A stretch of 64,000 nucleotides of DNA from positions 1,477,698 to 1,541,697 of the forward strand of contig NC_020054.1 in assembly GCF_000331105.1 (NCBI RefSeq). The letters run 5' to 3'. Positions 16,627-25,076 of the stretch are shown piece after piece. A program made the position numbers and the translations under genes. This DNA is from Fibrella aestuarina BUZ 2 (lineage in GTDB: Bacteria; Bacteroidota; Bacteroidia; Cytophagales; Spirosomataceae). How positions within the stretch are numbered: the stretch's first letter is position 1; each line of letters begins with the position of its first letter. Below the pieces are notes generated by a model, which searched no databases, was not told the origin of the DNA, and saw only the letters and a list, made by a program, of their open reading frames with translations.

Positions 16627-18429
16627 ATGACCATTAAAGCCAAAATAACGCTCGCGCTGGCCTTTCTCTTCGCCATCATGCTGCTGTTGGGTGGGGTAGG
16701 GGCTTATTACCTCAACCGGCTGGCCGCCGACTCGCAGGCGATCCTGACCGACAATTACGAATCGCTCGACTATACCAGCAACATGCAAAAGGCGCTGGTG
16801 GGGCTGCGGGCCAGACTCGATACCGAAGCGCTGGGTACGTTCGACGACAACCTGAAACGGCAGGAAGCCAACGTGACGGAAGTAGGCGAAGGCGAGGCCA
16901 CGCAGGCCGTGCGACGCGCCTTTAACCAACTGCGGCAGATGCCTCAGGATTCGGTCGTGGTGGGGCGGCTATGGGCGGGGCTGTTTCGCATCGACGACGT
17001 GAACCGACAGGCCATCATCCGCAAAAACGACGTGGCCAAACAAACGGCCCGCGACGCGCTGGTGTGGCTGGCCGTGGTGGGGACGTTGTCGTTTCTGGTG
17101 GTGTTTTCAATGCTGTTTAGTTTTCCCGGCTACATCGCCAGCCCCCTGCGCGAGCTCACGCAGGGCATCCGGCAGGTGGCGAGCCGTAATTTTGAGGAAC
17201 GGCTGCACGTTAAATCGAGCGATGAGTTTGGCGAACTGGCGCGGTCATTCAACAGCATGGCGCAGAAACTCGACGAATACGAACACTCAAATCTGGCCCG
17301 GATTCTGTTCGAGAAAAAGCGCATCGACACACTCATTCAGGTAATGTCGGATGGCATTATCGGGCTCGATCAGAACCGCTATATCCTGTTTGTCAACCGG
17401 GTGGCGAGCCGATTGCTGGGCCTGAGTGAGGCCGACCTGCTGGCGCAATACGCCCCCGACGTAGCGGCCCGCAATGACCTGATGCGCAGCTTGATTCAGG
17501 ACGTAATGACCACTGGCGCCGCGGCAAAGGATGGCGATTCGACCCTGCTCAAAATCTACGATGAGGGCAAGGAAAGCTATTTTATCCGGCAAACACAGGT
17601 GGTCGACGTATCGCGCACGGGCGATGAGCAGGCGGTGCGAGCCGGGTACGTGATCGTGCTGAAAAACGTGACCTCGTATAAAGAGCTCGATCTGGCCAAA
17701 ACCAATTTCATCGCCACGGTCTCGCACGAACTGAAAACGCCGCTGTCGAGCATCAAGATGAGCCTGAAACTGCTCGACGATCAGCGCGTTGGCGAGCTGA
17801 ATGACGAGCAGCGGCAACTGGTCGGGAATGTGCGCGATGATGCCGACCGGCTGCTGAAACTAACCGGCGAACTACTGAATATGGCGCAGGTCGAGTCGGG
17901 GCAGATTGAACTGGCTATCCGCCCCGTGGCCCCTGCCGATCTGGTCCGTTATGCCACGCAGGCCCTACGTACCCAGGCCGAACAACGAGCCATCGAATTG
18001 GTGAGCAACGTACCTGGCAACCTCCCACTCGTAGAAGCCGATCCCGACAAAACGTCGTGGGTGCTGGTCAATTTTCTGTCGAACGCCATCCGGCACAGCC
18101 CCGACAATGGCCGGGTCGACATCAGCGCCACGCCGATTGGCCAACAGGTCGAATTTCGGGTGCGCGATCACGGCCCTGGCATCCGTCCCGAGCACCGCGA
18201 CCGTGTGTTTGACCGCTATTTTCGGGCCGCATCCGTGCCGTTTTCGGGCAGCAGCGGGTATCCGGCAAGTGCCATGGCAAACCCTAGCAGCAGCGGAACG
18301 GGGCTGGGCCTGGCCATTTCTAAAGAATTTATCCAGACGATGAATGGGCAAGTAGGGCTTGATACTTCCGTGACCGACGGCGCAGCCTTCTGGTTTCGGC
18401 TGCCGGTGGCTGGCCAGACCGTTGTGTAG
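16627..18429 (+). CDS. HAMP-PAS sensor histidine kinase of the kdp cluster
   Basis: A 600-residue inner-membrane kinase. Transmembrane segments lie at about 6-28 and 140-168, enclosing a periplasmic four-helix-type sensor. A HAMP domain (about 165-220), a PAS domain (about 230-350), HisKA with phospho-acceptor His367 in SHELKTPLSS, and HATPase_c with NFLSNAIRHS, RDHGPGI and GTGLGLAISKEF follow. It starts 11 bases after the kinase-less KdpD gene, so the two are surely co-translated. No KdpE-type OmpR regulator is present. The NtrC-type regulator at 5393-6724 is the likely phosphate acceptor. Confidence 0.92.
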   Translation: MTIKAKITLALAFLFAIMLLLGGVGAYYLNRLAADSQAILTDNYESLDYTSNMQKALVGLRARLDTEALGTFDDNLKRQEANVTEVGEGEATQAVRRAFNQLRQMPQDSVVVGRLWAGLFRIDDVNRQAIIRKNDVAKQTARDALVWLAVVGTLSFLVVFSMLFSFPGYIASPLRELTQGIRQVASRNFEERLHVKSSDEFGELARSFNSMAQKLDEYEHSNLARILFEKKRIDTLIQVMSDGIIGLDQNRYILFVNRVASRLLGLSEADLLAQYAPDVAARNDLMRSLIQDVMTTGAAAKDGDSTLLKIYDEGKESYFIRQTQVVDVSRTGDEQAVRAGYVIVLKNVTSYKELDLAKTNFIATVSHELKTPLSSIKMSLKLLDDQRVGELNDEQRQLVGNVRDDADRLLKLTGELLNMAQVESGQIELAIRPVAPADLVRYATQALRTQAEQRAIELVSNVPGNLPLVEADPDKTSWVLVNFLSNAIRHSPDNGRVDISATPIGQQVEFRVRDHGPGIRPEHRDRVFDRYFRAASVPFSGSSGYPASAMANPSSSGTGLGLAISKEFIQTMNGQVGLDTSVTDGAAFWFRLPVAGQTVV

Positions 18430-18458
18430 GCAGGAACCGATACGTCGGCTAAACGCTG

Positions 18459-18466
18459 TACTTTTG
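18459..18466 (+). promoter_or_regulatory. TAnnTTTG promoter box of the nucleotidyltransferase gene
   Basis: TACTTTTG fits the -7 box. It lies 52 bases before ATG 18519, leaving a leader of about 45 bases that contains a GGAGG-like purine run. No good upstream TTG at the expected distance. Confidence 0.4.
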
Positions 18467-18518
18467 CCAGGAGGAGCTAGTTTACATAAAACCCGCTCCG
18501 GCAACTTGATACGACTGC

Positions 18519-19418
18519 ATGAAACCTACTCTCTTGATTCTGGCCGCTGGTATGGGCAGCCGCTACGGGGGCATTAAGCAACTCGACCAGTTTGGGCCAC
18601 ACGGCGAAACCATTATCGATTATTCGCTTTTCGACGCCATCCGGGCCGGTTTCGGCAAGGTGGTGTTCATCATCCGGCAGGAATTACAGGCCGATTTTGA
18701 AGCGCTTTTCCTACCCAAACTACAGGGAAAGATTGAGGTTGACTTTGCCATTCAGGCCCTGTTTTCGTACGTACCCGCCGACCTCGGCCCGGTGCAGCGC
18801 ACCAAACCCTGGGGCACGGGCCACGCCATGTTGTGCGCCCAGAAACAAACGCAAACACCGTTTGCCGTCATCAACGCCGACGATTTTTACGGGCAGGAGG
18901 CCTTCCAGGTAATGGCCGACTTCCTGACGACTGATACCGATGATTCGCGCCACGCGATGGTTGGTTACGAAGTAAAAAACACGCTGTCGGAGTTTGGCTC
19001 CGTGTCGCGCGGGGTGTGCGCCACCGACGACCACAACAACCTGACGTCGGTGATCGAACGGACGAAGATTTACGAGAAAGAGGGCACTATCGTCTACGAA
19101 GAAGCGGATGGCCTCACGCCGCTCGCGCCCGAAACGCCCGTGTCGATGAACTTCTGGGGCTTCAAACCGAGCGTATTTCCCAGCGTACAGGCGCAGTTTG
19201 AGACCTACGCCCGCGCCAATTTCGACGTACCCAAGGCCGAATTCTACATTCCCACGATCGTGACGCAGCTTATCCAGACGGGCGAAGGCACCTGCCGGGT
19301 ATTCCGCAGCCAGTCGGAGTGGTTCGGCGTCACGTACCCTGAAGACAAACCCACGGTGATGAAGTCGTTCAAGCGCCTCCACGCCGACGGCAAGTACCCC
19401 GATAGCCTGTGGGGGTAA
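18519..19418 (+). CDS. Sugar-nucleotidyltransferase-fold protein
   Basis: A 299-residue protein with the NTP-transferase Rossmann-like fold. The nucleotide-binding signature LAAGMGSRYGGIKQL starts at residue 7, followed by WGTGHAML (about 90-97) and VINADDFYG, with the metal-binding aspartates typical of this family. The C-terminal 100 residues contain SMNFWGFKPSVF and KPTVMKSFKRLHADGKYP. Substrate is uncertain; relatives activate sugar-1-phosphates or other phosphates with NTPs. It stands between the kdp kinase and a small secreted protein. No operon partner reveals the pathway. Confidence 0.75.
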   Translation: MKPTLLILAAGMGSRYGGIKQLDQFGPHGETIIDYSLFDAIRAGFGKVVFIIRQELQADFEALFLPKLQGKIEVDFAIQALFSYVPADLGPVQRTKPWGTGHAMLCAQKQTQTPFAVINADDFYGQEAFQVMADFLTTDTDDSRHAMVGYEVKNTLSEFGSVSRGVCATDDHNNLTSVIERTKIYEKEGTIVYEEADGLTPLAPETPVSMNFWGFKPSVFPSVQAQFETYARANFDVPKAEFYIPTIVTQLIQTGEGTCRVFRSQSEWFGVTYPEDKPTVMKSFKRLHADGKYPDSLWG

Positions 19419-19420
19419 TG

Positions 19421-19514
19421 AATGCACGATGCACGATGTACAATGGGGTGCGTAGGTCGGTAGCTAGCCGTTTACGAACACCCATTGTGCATCGTGCATT
19501 GTCCACTGTACATT
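19421..19514. repeat. Heptad inverted repeat, RATGYAC family
   Basis: The left arm (19421-19450) is a run of 7-bp units such as AATGCAC and GATGCAC. The right arm (19479-19514) is the reverse complement with units such as CATTGTG and CATCGTG. The right arm carries about one extra 7-bp unit compared with the left. It begins two bases after the TAA of the preceding gene. Confidence 0.85.
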
Positions 19515-19563
19515 CAATCCCCAGTCGTTCCGTTGTCAACTAAACCCGGACGACGGGCGAGCT

Positions 19564-20013
19564 ATGAAAACAATGGTGTTGCTGGTTGGACTGCTAGGTA
19601 CGTTGCCAGGCTTAAGCCAGTCGCTGGTGGGTACGTGGAAACGGACGGGTACGTTGATTAATTACCAGAGCGGCAAGACCGACGATGTGCAGGCGATGAT
19701 GACGAAAAGCATGCCCTGTACGGCCAATATTACTTACGAGTTTACGGGCAACGGCCTGCTGAAAACGAAGATTCCCGCCGATTGCCAGCAGATGATGTCG
19801 GCGATGGCCAAGCTATATGCCGACACGCGCTACTCCACCAGCGGCAACCAGATCACCGTCGTGTCGCCTGACCCTAAGCTGTCGCCTAACTCGACGTACA
19901 CCTACAGCGTGACAGGCAACACCCTAATCATGACGCTAACCTACGCCGATCAGCCCAAGATGCCCAACCCTACCAAGGCCAAAACGATGGTGCTGACCTA
20001 CCAGCGGCAGTGA
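19564..20013 (+). CDS. Small secreted lipocalin-like protein
   Basis: A 149-residue exported protein with a signal peptide (about 1-20, cut near LSQS). The mature part is built of short strands: SLVGTWKRTG at the start and ITYEFTGNGLL, TYSVTGNTLIMTL and MVLTYQRQ towards the end. This GTW plus strand-rich pattern is common in small lipocalin-like proteins of Bacteroidota. Two cysteines (CTAN, DCQQ) could form a disulfide. Function unknown. It is followed by an inverted repeat that fills the gap to the next gene. Confidence 0.6.
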   Translation: MKTMVLLVGLLGTLPGLSQSLVGTWKRTGTLINYQSGKTDDVQAMMTKSMPCTANITYEFTGNGLLKTKIPADCQQMMSAMAKLYADTRYSTSGNQITVVSPDPKLSPNSTYTYSVTGNTLIMTLTYADQPKMPNPTKAKTMVLTYQRQ

Positions 20014-20114
20014 AGGCGCGACGAATGATAAATGATGCGTAGGCTAACGCGCCTTGACTCTGGCGACTGCCTGCTTATCGTTTACCACTCAGCGTTCATC
20101 ACTACCTTTACTTC
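20014..20114. repeat. Heptad element filling the gap before the FAD/Fe-S dehydrogenase
   Basis: The right half (20073-20114) is six consecutive 7-bp units of loose consensus GTTYAYC (for example GTTTACC, GTTCATC), and the last unit touches ATG 20115. The left side (about 20022-20042) has GATRAAT-like units in the opposite sense. AAGGCGCG and CGCGCCTT form an internal 8-bp stem. The element occupies the whole intergenic gap. Confidence 0.6.
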
Positions 20115-23100
20115 ATGATTGCCGCTGCTCCTCAATTGCCCTTTGCTGCCCTTCAGCCGTCGTTTGAAGGCGAGCTTTATTTCGATACGTCTACCGAGCA
20201 CGTCGCCCAGCGGATGCTCTACGCGACCGATGCCTCGGTGTATCAGGAAACGCCGCTGGCTGTGGCGATTCCGCGTACGGTAGACGACATTAAACGGCTG
20301 GTGCGCTTCGCCAAAGCCAATAAAAGTGCCGGGGTGCAGGCGAGCCTCATTCCGCGCGCGGCCGGTACGTCGCTGGCCGGGCAGGTGGTGGGTAGTGGCA
20401 TCGTGGTCGACATTTCGACCCATTTCAATCAGATTCTGGAGATCAACCCCGCCGAGCGCTGGGTTCGGGTGCAGCCGGGCGTCATTCGCGACGACCTGAA
20501 CGTGGCCCTGCGTCCGCATGGGTTGCAGTTCGGCCCCGAAACTAGCACGGCCAGCCGGGCCATGATTGGCGGGATGATCGGTAATAATTCGTGTGGACTG
20601 CACTCCATCGTGTGGGGCACTACCCGCGACCACCTGCTCGAAGTACGGGCCGTGCTGGCCGACGGGGCCGAAGTGACCTTTGGCCACCTGAGCGCCGACG
20701 ATTTTGCCGCCAAGTGCCGGGGCGAACACGTGGTGAGTCCGCTCGAACAGCGCATTTACCAGCAGTTCCAAACCTGGCTGAGCGATCCCCAGCTTTGCCA
20801 GCAAATCCGCGACGGTTACCCCAACGCCAACGTGACCCGCCGCAACACCGGCTACGCCCTGGATGCGCTGGTTGAGCAGGGCTCGGGGCGTGGGGCCGGG
20901 GGCGGGGAGCAAGCCTCTACAGCTGCCCTTTCCCCCCAAGCTCCGAGCCCCAAGCCCCCTGCGGCTATCAACCTCGCTGCGCTCATTGCGGGGTCAGAGG
21001 GGACGCTTTGTTTTATCACGGAGGCGAAGCTGAATCTGCTGCCCCTGCCGCCTGCCCACGTGGCGCTGGTTTGTGCCCATTTCCAGACGCTTCGGCAGTC
21101 GCTGGAAGCTAATCTGGTGGCGTTGGCGCATCACTGCTGGGCGTCGGAGCTGGTCGATGATTACATTTTGCAACTGACCAAAACCAACGCCGAGCAACTC
21201 CGCAACCGAACATTTGTGGAAGAGCATCCCGAAACGGGCGATCCGAAAGCGGTGCTGATGGTCGAGTTTTTCGACGATACTGAGGCGGGCGTCCGGGCGA
21301 AAGCCGAGGCTTTTGTGGCGTCGTTGCAGGCGGCGGGGCTGGGGTATGCCTATCCCATTCTGCACGGCGACGAGACTAAGAAGCCGTGGGCGCTGCGCAA
21401 GGCGGGCCTCAGCATCATGTATAATATCCCCGGCGATGAAAAACCGGCTAACGTGATTGAAGACTGTGCCGTGGCCCCGCAGGATCTGCCCGACTACATT
21501 GACGAGCTGACCCGGATGGCGAAGGAAAACCACGGCCTCGATCTGGAATATTCGGCGCATGCCGGGGCTGGTGAGTTGCACGTCTTGCCGCTGATCAACC
21601 TCAAAACGACGCCGGGCCGCGAGACCTTCCGGGCCTTGCTGATGGACACCGCCACGCTGGTGAAAAAATACGGTGGGGCGCTCTCCGGCGAGCACGGCGA
21701 CGGGCGGCTGCGGGGCGAATTTATCGCCTTTATGTTGGGGCCGGAAAACTACGAGTTGTGCAAGGCCGTGAAGGCCCTCTGGGATCCCGACAACCTGTTC
21801 AACCCTGGTAAGGTGGTCGATACGCCCCCGATGAACGAACACCTCCGGTACGTGGCCGATGCGGTGATTCCACAGCCCCAGACGCGCTTCGATTTCTCAA
21901 AAGATGGCGGCCTGCTCGAACTGGCCGAAAAATGCTCGGGCTCGGGTGATTGCCGCAAAACGCATCTGTCGGGCGGTACGATGTGCCCCAGCTACATGGC
22001 GACCCGCCGGGAACACGATACTACCCGCGCCCGCGCCAACATGCTCCGGCATTATTTCACGGGTGGCGATGGGCAGACGGTCACGATGGATGAGGTTAAA
22101 GACGTACTCGACCTGTGTCTGTCGTGTAAAGCCTGCCAGACCGAATGCCCCAGCAGCGTGGATATGACCCGCATGAAAGCCGAGTTTACGCAGCGCCTCT
22201 ACGACGAACGCTCGGTGCCGTTGCGGGCGCGGCTGGTGGGTAACTTCTCGCGGCTGATGGGCTTGGCCAGTCTGGCCCCCTGGGCCTACAACGCCATCTA
22301 CGACACGCCCGCCCTGCGCCGGATCGCTAACCGCCTCGTTGGTTTCCACCCCGACCGTACCATGCCCGCGCTAAAGCCAGTAAACGCTCAGCGGCTGACG
22401 GCTACGACCTCGAAGGCCGGAGCAATGTCGAAAACGGTAAACCTCTTTCTGGATGAGTTTACGCGCTACAACGATGGGTACGTTGCCGAAAAAACGGCTA
22501 AACTGCTCGACCGATTGGGTTACAAACTGGTCATTCCGGACCACGCCGAGAGCGGCCGGACGTACCTGTCGAAAGGGCTGGTCGACGACGCCCGCAAGCT
22601 GGCTATCCGCAACGTAACGTACCTGCGCGACCACGTCACAGCTGATGCGCCGCTGATCGGGCTGGAACCCTCGGCCATCCTGACCTTCCGCGACGAATAC
22701 CCTGATCTGGTACCGGCCGAGCTGAAGGCCGATGCCCGCCGCATTGCCCAGCATACGTACCTGTTCGAGGAATGGATCGCCCGGGAAGCCGACGCCGGGC
22801 GGATCACCCCTGAAGCGTTCACCACCGAGGCCCGCACGGTGAACGTCCACGGCCATTGCCATCAGAAAGCCCTATCGGGCATGACGGCGCCGACCCGGGC
22901 ATTGAGCTTACCCCAGCATTATACCGTCGAGGTGATTCCGTCAGGCTGTTGTGGTATGGCCGGTTCGTTTGGTTACGAAACCGAACACTATGACCTCTCG
23001 ATGCAGATTGGTGAGCTGGTGCTGTTTCCTGCCGTGCGCGCCGCCGCCAGCGAGGTTATCGTGGCTGCGCCGGGTACGTCGTGCCGCCATCAGATCAAAG

Positions 23101-23165
23101 ACGGCACCGGCCGCAAAGCCCTGCACCCCGCCGAGGTGCTGTTCGAGGCGCTGCGGCAGCCATAA
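20115..23165 (+). CDS. FAD-linked, Fe-S-containing 2-hydroxyacid dehydrogenase (YdiJ-like fusion)
   Basis: A 1016-residue flavo-iron-sulfur oxidoreductase in which GlcD-like FAD and GlcF-like Fe-S parts are fused, as in E. coli YdiJ (1018 residues). The FAD-binding PCMH domain (about 45-300) includes PRAAGTSLAGQ, GGMIGNNSCG and AGSEGTLCF. The FAD-oxidase C-terminal domain ends near LFNPGKVVD. The iron-sulfur part has Cys607, Cys613, Cys624 and the C-x2-C-x2-C-x3-C group at 668, 671, 674 and 678. A C-terminal CCG-type domain follows with Cys945/Cys946. Likely substrates are D-lactate or D-2-hydroxyglutarate, with electrons passed to the quinone pool; the exact one is not readable. Residues about 255-283 encode a Gly/Pro-rich insert derived from a heptad inverted repeat, between RRNTGYALD and the AGSEGTL motif. 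Confidence 0.88.
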   Translation: MIAAAPQLPFAALQPSFEGELYFDTSTEHVAQRMLYATDASVYQETPLAVAIPRTVDDIKRLVRFAKANKSAGVQASLIPRAAGTSLAGQVVGSGIVVDISTHFNQILEINPAERWVRVQPGVIRDDLNVALRPHGLQFGPETSTASRAMIGGMIGNNSCGLHSIVWGTTRDHLLEVRAVLADGAEVTFGHLSADDFAAKCRGEHVVSPLEQRIYQQFQTWLSDPQLCQQIRDGYPNANVTRRNTGYALDALVEQGSGRGAGGGEQASTAALSPQAPSPKPPAAINLAALIAGSEGTLCFITEAKLNLLPLPPAHVALVCAHFQTLRQSLEANLVALAHHCWASELVDDYILQLTKTNAEQLRNRTFVEEHPETGDPKAVLMVEFFDDTEAGVRAKAEAFVASLQAAGLGYAYPILHGDETKKPWALRKAGLSIMYNIPGDEKPANVIEDCAVAPQDLPDYIDELTRMAKENHGLDLEYSAHAGAGELHVLPLINLKTTPGRETFRALLMDTATLVKKYGGALSGEHGDGRLRGEFIAFMLGPENYELCKAVKALWDPDNLFNPGKVVDTPPMNEHLRYVADAVIPQPQTRFDFSKDGGLLELAEKCSGSGDCRKTHLSGGTMCPSYMATRREHDTTRARANMLRHYFTGGDGQTVTMDEVKDVLDLCLSCKACQTECPSSVDMTRMKAEFTQRLYDERSVPLRARLVGNFSRLMGLASLAPWAYNAIYDTPALRRIANRLVGFHPDRTMPALKPVNAQRLTATTSKAGAMSKTVNLFLDEFTRYNDGYVAEKTAKLLDRLGYKLVIPDHAESGRTYLSKGLVDDARKLAIRNVTYLRDHVTADAPLIGLEPSAILTFRDEYPDLVPAELKADARRIAQHTYLFEEWIAREADAGRITPEAFTTEARTVNVHGHCHQKALSGMTAPTRALSLPQHYTVEVIPSGCCGMAGSFGYETEHYDLSMQIGELVLFPAVRAAASEVIVAAPGTSCRHQIKDGTGRKALHPAEVLFEALRQP
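20877..20961. repeat. G/C-rich heptad inverted repeat inside the FAD/Fe-S dehydrogenase gene
   Basis: From 20877 to 20911 five 7-bp units follow the consensus NGGGGCN (for example CGGGGCG, TGGGGCC). From 20934 to 20961 four units follow the complementary pattern (CCCCAAG at 20934 and again at 20948). The segment is read in frame as a Gly-rich then Pro/Ala-rich stretch. It breaks the normal spacing between two conserved FAD-domain motifs, so it looks like an insertion that left the frame open. Confidence 0.75.
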
Positions 23166-23207
23166 AGCTTATAGGCCTGGGCGGCCCCGTTTAAACCTAC
23201 AAGCTTT
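23164..23207. terminator. Hairpin between convergent dehydrogenase and udk
   Basis: AAAGCTTATAGG (23164-23175) pairs with CCTACAAGCTTT (23196-23207) at 11 of 12 positions. It sits across the stop codons of two convergent genes and could stop transcription in both directions. T/A bases at the outer ends are few, so termination strength is uncertain. Confidence 0.5.
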
Positions 23208-23826
23208 ACTGGTTCGCTACTTTGGCTTTCAGGAACGAGATGACCACGTCCAGGCCCTTCTGGTAATGGATATTGTTAGGGATAACAATGTCGGCTTCGG
23301 CGCGGTAGGGCTTGATAAACTGCTTGTACGTGGGTTTTACGTGGTATTTCCAGCGATACATCACGTCGTCGAGGTCGTAGCCGCGCTCTTCGGCGTCGCG
23401 CTTCACCCGGCGTTCCAACTTGATGCTGTTTTTGGCATCGATGAAAATTTTGAGGTCCATCTGATCGGCCAGTTCGCGGAAGTGGAACACAAAAATGCCT
23501 TCCACCACAATGATGGGCGCGGGCGTAAATGTCAGCAGCTGCGGGATAATGTCGGGGTTGTTGAACGTGTATTCACGTTGCTGCACCGTCAGGCCCTGGC
23601 GTAGCTGCTCGATGTGCTGGGCATACAGATGGTGGTCGATCGTTTCGGGAACATCAAAATTATGGATGCCCTGATCGTCAACGGCAATCTGATCGAGCGA
23701 CAAATAATAGTTATCCTGCGAAATCAGGCAGATTTCGTGGGGTGCGAAGGCGTTGAGGATGCCTTTCAGAAAGGAGGTTTTTCCTGATGCACTACCCCCG
23801 GTAATGCCAACGATGTATGGTTTCAT
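23206..23826 (-). CDS. udk: Uridine kinase
   Basis: A 206-residue cytosolic kinase that phosphorylates uridine and cytidine in pyrimidine salvage. Walker A GGSASGKT is at 10-17. ISQDNYYL, the YTFNNPDIIPQ segment, IIVVEGIFVF and RRVKRDAEERGYDLDDV are the expected uridine kinase family motifs. ATG 23826 is preferred to one 18 bases upstream because MKPYIVGITGGSASGKT is the normal N-terminus. It converges on the dehydrogenase gene. A perfect TAnnTTTG box on the minus strand lies 72 bases upstream. Confidence 0.9.
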   Translation of the reverse strand: MKPYIVGITGGSASGKTSFLKGILNAFAPHEICLISQDNYYLSLDQIAVDDQGIHNFDVPETIDHHLYAQHIEQLRQGLTVQQREYTFNNPDIIPQLLTFTPAPIIVVEGIFVFHFRELADQMDLKIFIDAKNSIKLERRVKRDAEERGYDLDDVMYRWKYHVKPTYKQFIKPYRAEADIVIPNNIHYQKGLDVVISFLKAKVANQ

Positions 23827-23897
23827 AAGACGGTGAAACCTCACCCACGGCGCCTCTTTGTGCTTGGAGAGCGGGACCGGGAATGAGGTGGTTTTGA

Positions 23898-23905
23898 CAA
23901 AAATA
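23898..23905 (-). promoter_or_regulatory. TAnnTTTG promoter box of udk
   Basis: TATTTTTG on the minus strand. It leaves a leader of roughly 65 bases before the udk ATG. No well-spaced upstream TTG is present. Confidence 0.4.
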
Positions 23906-24026
23906 CGGCAAGGGGCTCAATCCGCGGTGACAGTCGCTCAACTGACCCGGGGCGCTTCGTAACGACGCCCCCTATTTTACCGCGCCAATCTTCGGGGGCT
24001 GTCTGCCGGTTTCGCGCTGCATGCCC

Positions 24027-24034
24027 GATATTTG
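24027..24034 (+). promoter_or_regulatory. Promoter-like box touching the hemE start
   Basis: GATATTTG differs from TAnnTTTG at one position and ends four bases before ATG 24039. The identical octamer serves in the candidate nuoL promoter. It supports ATG 24039 over the in-frame ATG 24021 and would give a leaderless or nearly leaderless message. Confidence 0.35.
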
Positions 24035-24038
24035 CCCC

Positions 24039-25076
24039 ATGAAGTTACAGAATGACTTAGTGTTACGGGCGGCACGCGGCGAAACCGTCGAGCGGACGCC
24101 CGTGTGGCTGATGCGGCAGGCAGGCCGTATCCTGGCCGAATACCGGGCCGTACGCGAAAAAGCGGGTAGTTTTATCAAATTGGCGACCACCCCCGAACTG
24201 GCTGCTGAGGTAACGGTGCAACCTGTCGATTTGCTGGGCGTGGATGCCGCGATCATTTTCTCGGACATTCTGGTGGTACCCGAAGCGATGGGTCTGCCCT
24301 ACGAAATGATCGAGCAGCGGGGTCCCGTTTTTCCGCGTACCATCCGGACGATGGCCGACCTCGATAGCCTGCACATCGCCGACCCGGAAGAACACCTTGG
24401 GTACGTGCTGGAAGCGCTGCGGATTACCAAACAGTTACTGGCGGGTCGCGTGCCGCTGCTGGGCTTTGCCGGGGCACCGTTTACCATCTTCTGCTACATG
24501 ACCGAGGGCCGGGGCTCGAAGACGTTTTCAGTTGCCAAAAAGCTGCTCTACACCGACCCGACTTTTGCGCACGCCTTGCTACAACGGATCACCGACAGCA
24601 CCATCGCCTACCTGAAAGCGCAGGTAGGGGCGGGGGCTGACCTCGTTCAATTATTCGATTCGTGGGCGGGCATCCTGTCGCCGGAGCAATACAATACCTT
24701 TTCACTGCCTTACATCCGGCAGATTTGCGACGCGTTGAAAGCCGATCCGACCGTGGGGCACACGCCCATTACGGTGTTTGCCAAAGGCGCGTTCTTTGCC
24801 CGGCAGGCCATTGGGCAACTCAACTGCGACGTGGTGGGCCTCGACTGGAACATGGACGCTGCCGAATCGCGGCTGTTGGTGCCTAACAAAACCCTGCAAG
24901 GCAACCTCGACCCCTGCGTACTCTATGCTGAACCCGCGCAGATTCGGGCCGAAGTGGCGCAGATGCTGGCGGCGTTTGGCCCTCAACGCCACATTGCCAA
25001 CCTCGGCCACGGCGTTTACCCCGACACCAACCCCGACCACGTACGGGTGTTTATCGATGCTGTAAAAAACGCCTGA
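24039..25076 (+). CDS. hemE: Uroporphyrinogen decarboxylase
   Basis: A 345-residue cytosolic enzyme that removes four carboxyl groups from uroporphyrinogen III to form coproporphyrinogen III in haem synthesis. The signature [12 protein letters not shown] is at 19-30. [25 protein letters not shown], the GLDWNMD region and [15 protein letters not shown] near the C-terminus are all family motifs. The start at 24039 gives the usual [11 protein letters not shown]; an ATG 18 bases upstream is in frame but less typical. No other haem gene is adjacent. The 3' end overlaps that of the convergent hydrolase gene by 26 bases. Confidence 0.95.
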   Translation: MKLQNDLVLRAARGETVERTPVWLMRQAGRILAEYRAVREKAGSFIKLATTPELAAEVTVQPVDLLGVDAAIIFSDILVVPEAMGLPYEMIEQRGPVFPRTIRTMADLDSLHIADPEEHLGYVLEALRITKQLLAGRVPLLGFAGAPFTIFCYMTEGRGSKTFSVAKKLLYTDPTFAHALLQRITDSTIAYLKAQVGAGADLVQLFDSWAGILSPEQYNTFSLPYIRQICDALKADPTVGHTPITVFAKGAFFARQAIGQLNCDVVGLDWNMDAAESRLLVPNKTLQGNLDPCVLYAEPAQIRAEVAQMLAAFGPQRHIANLGHGVYPDTNPDHVRVFIDAVKNA

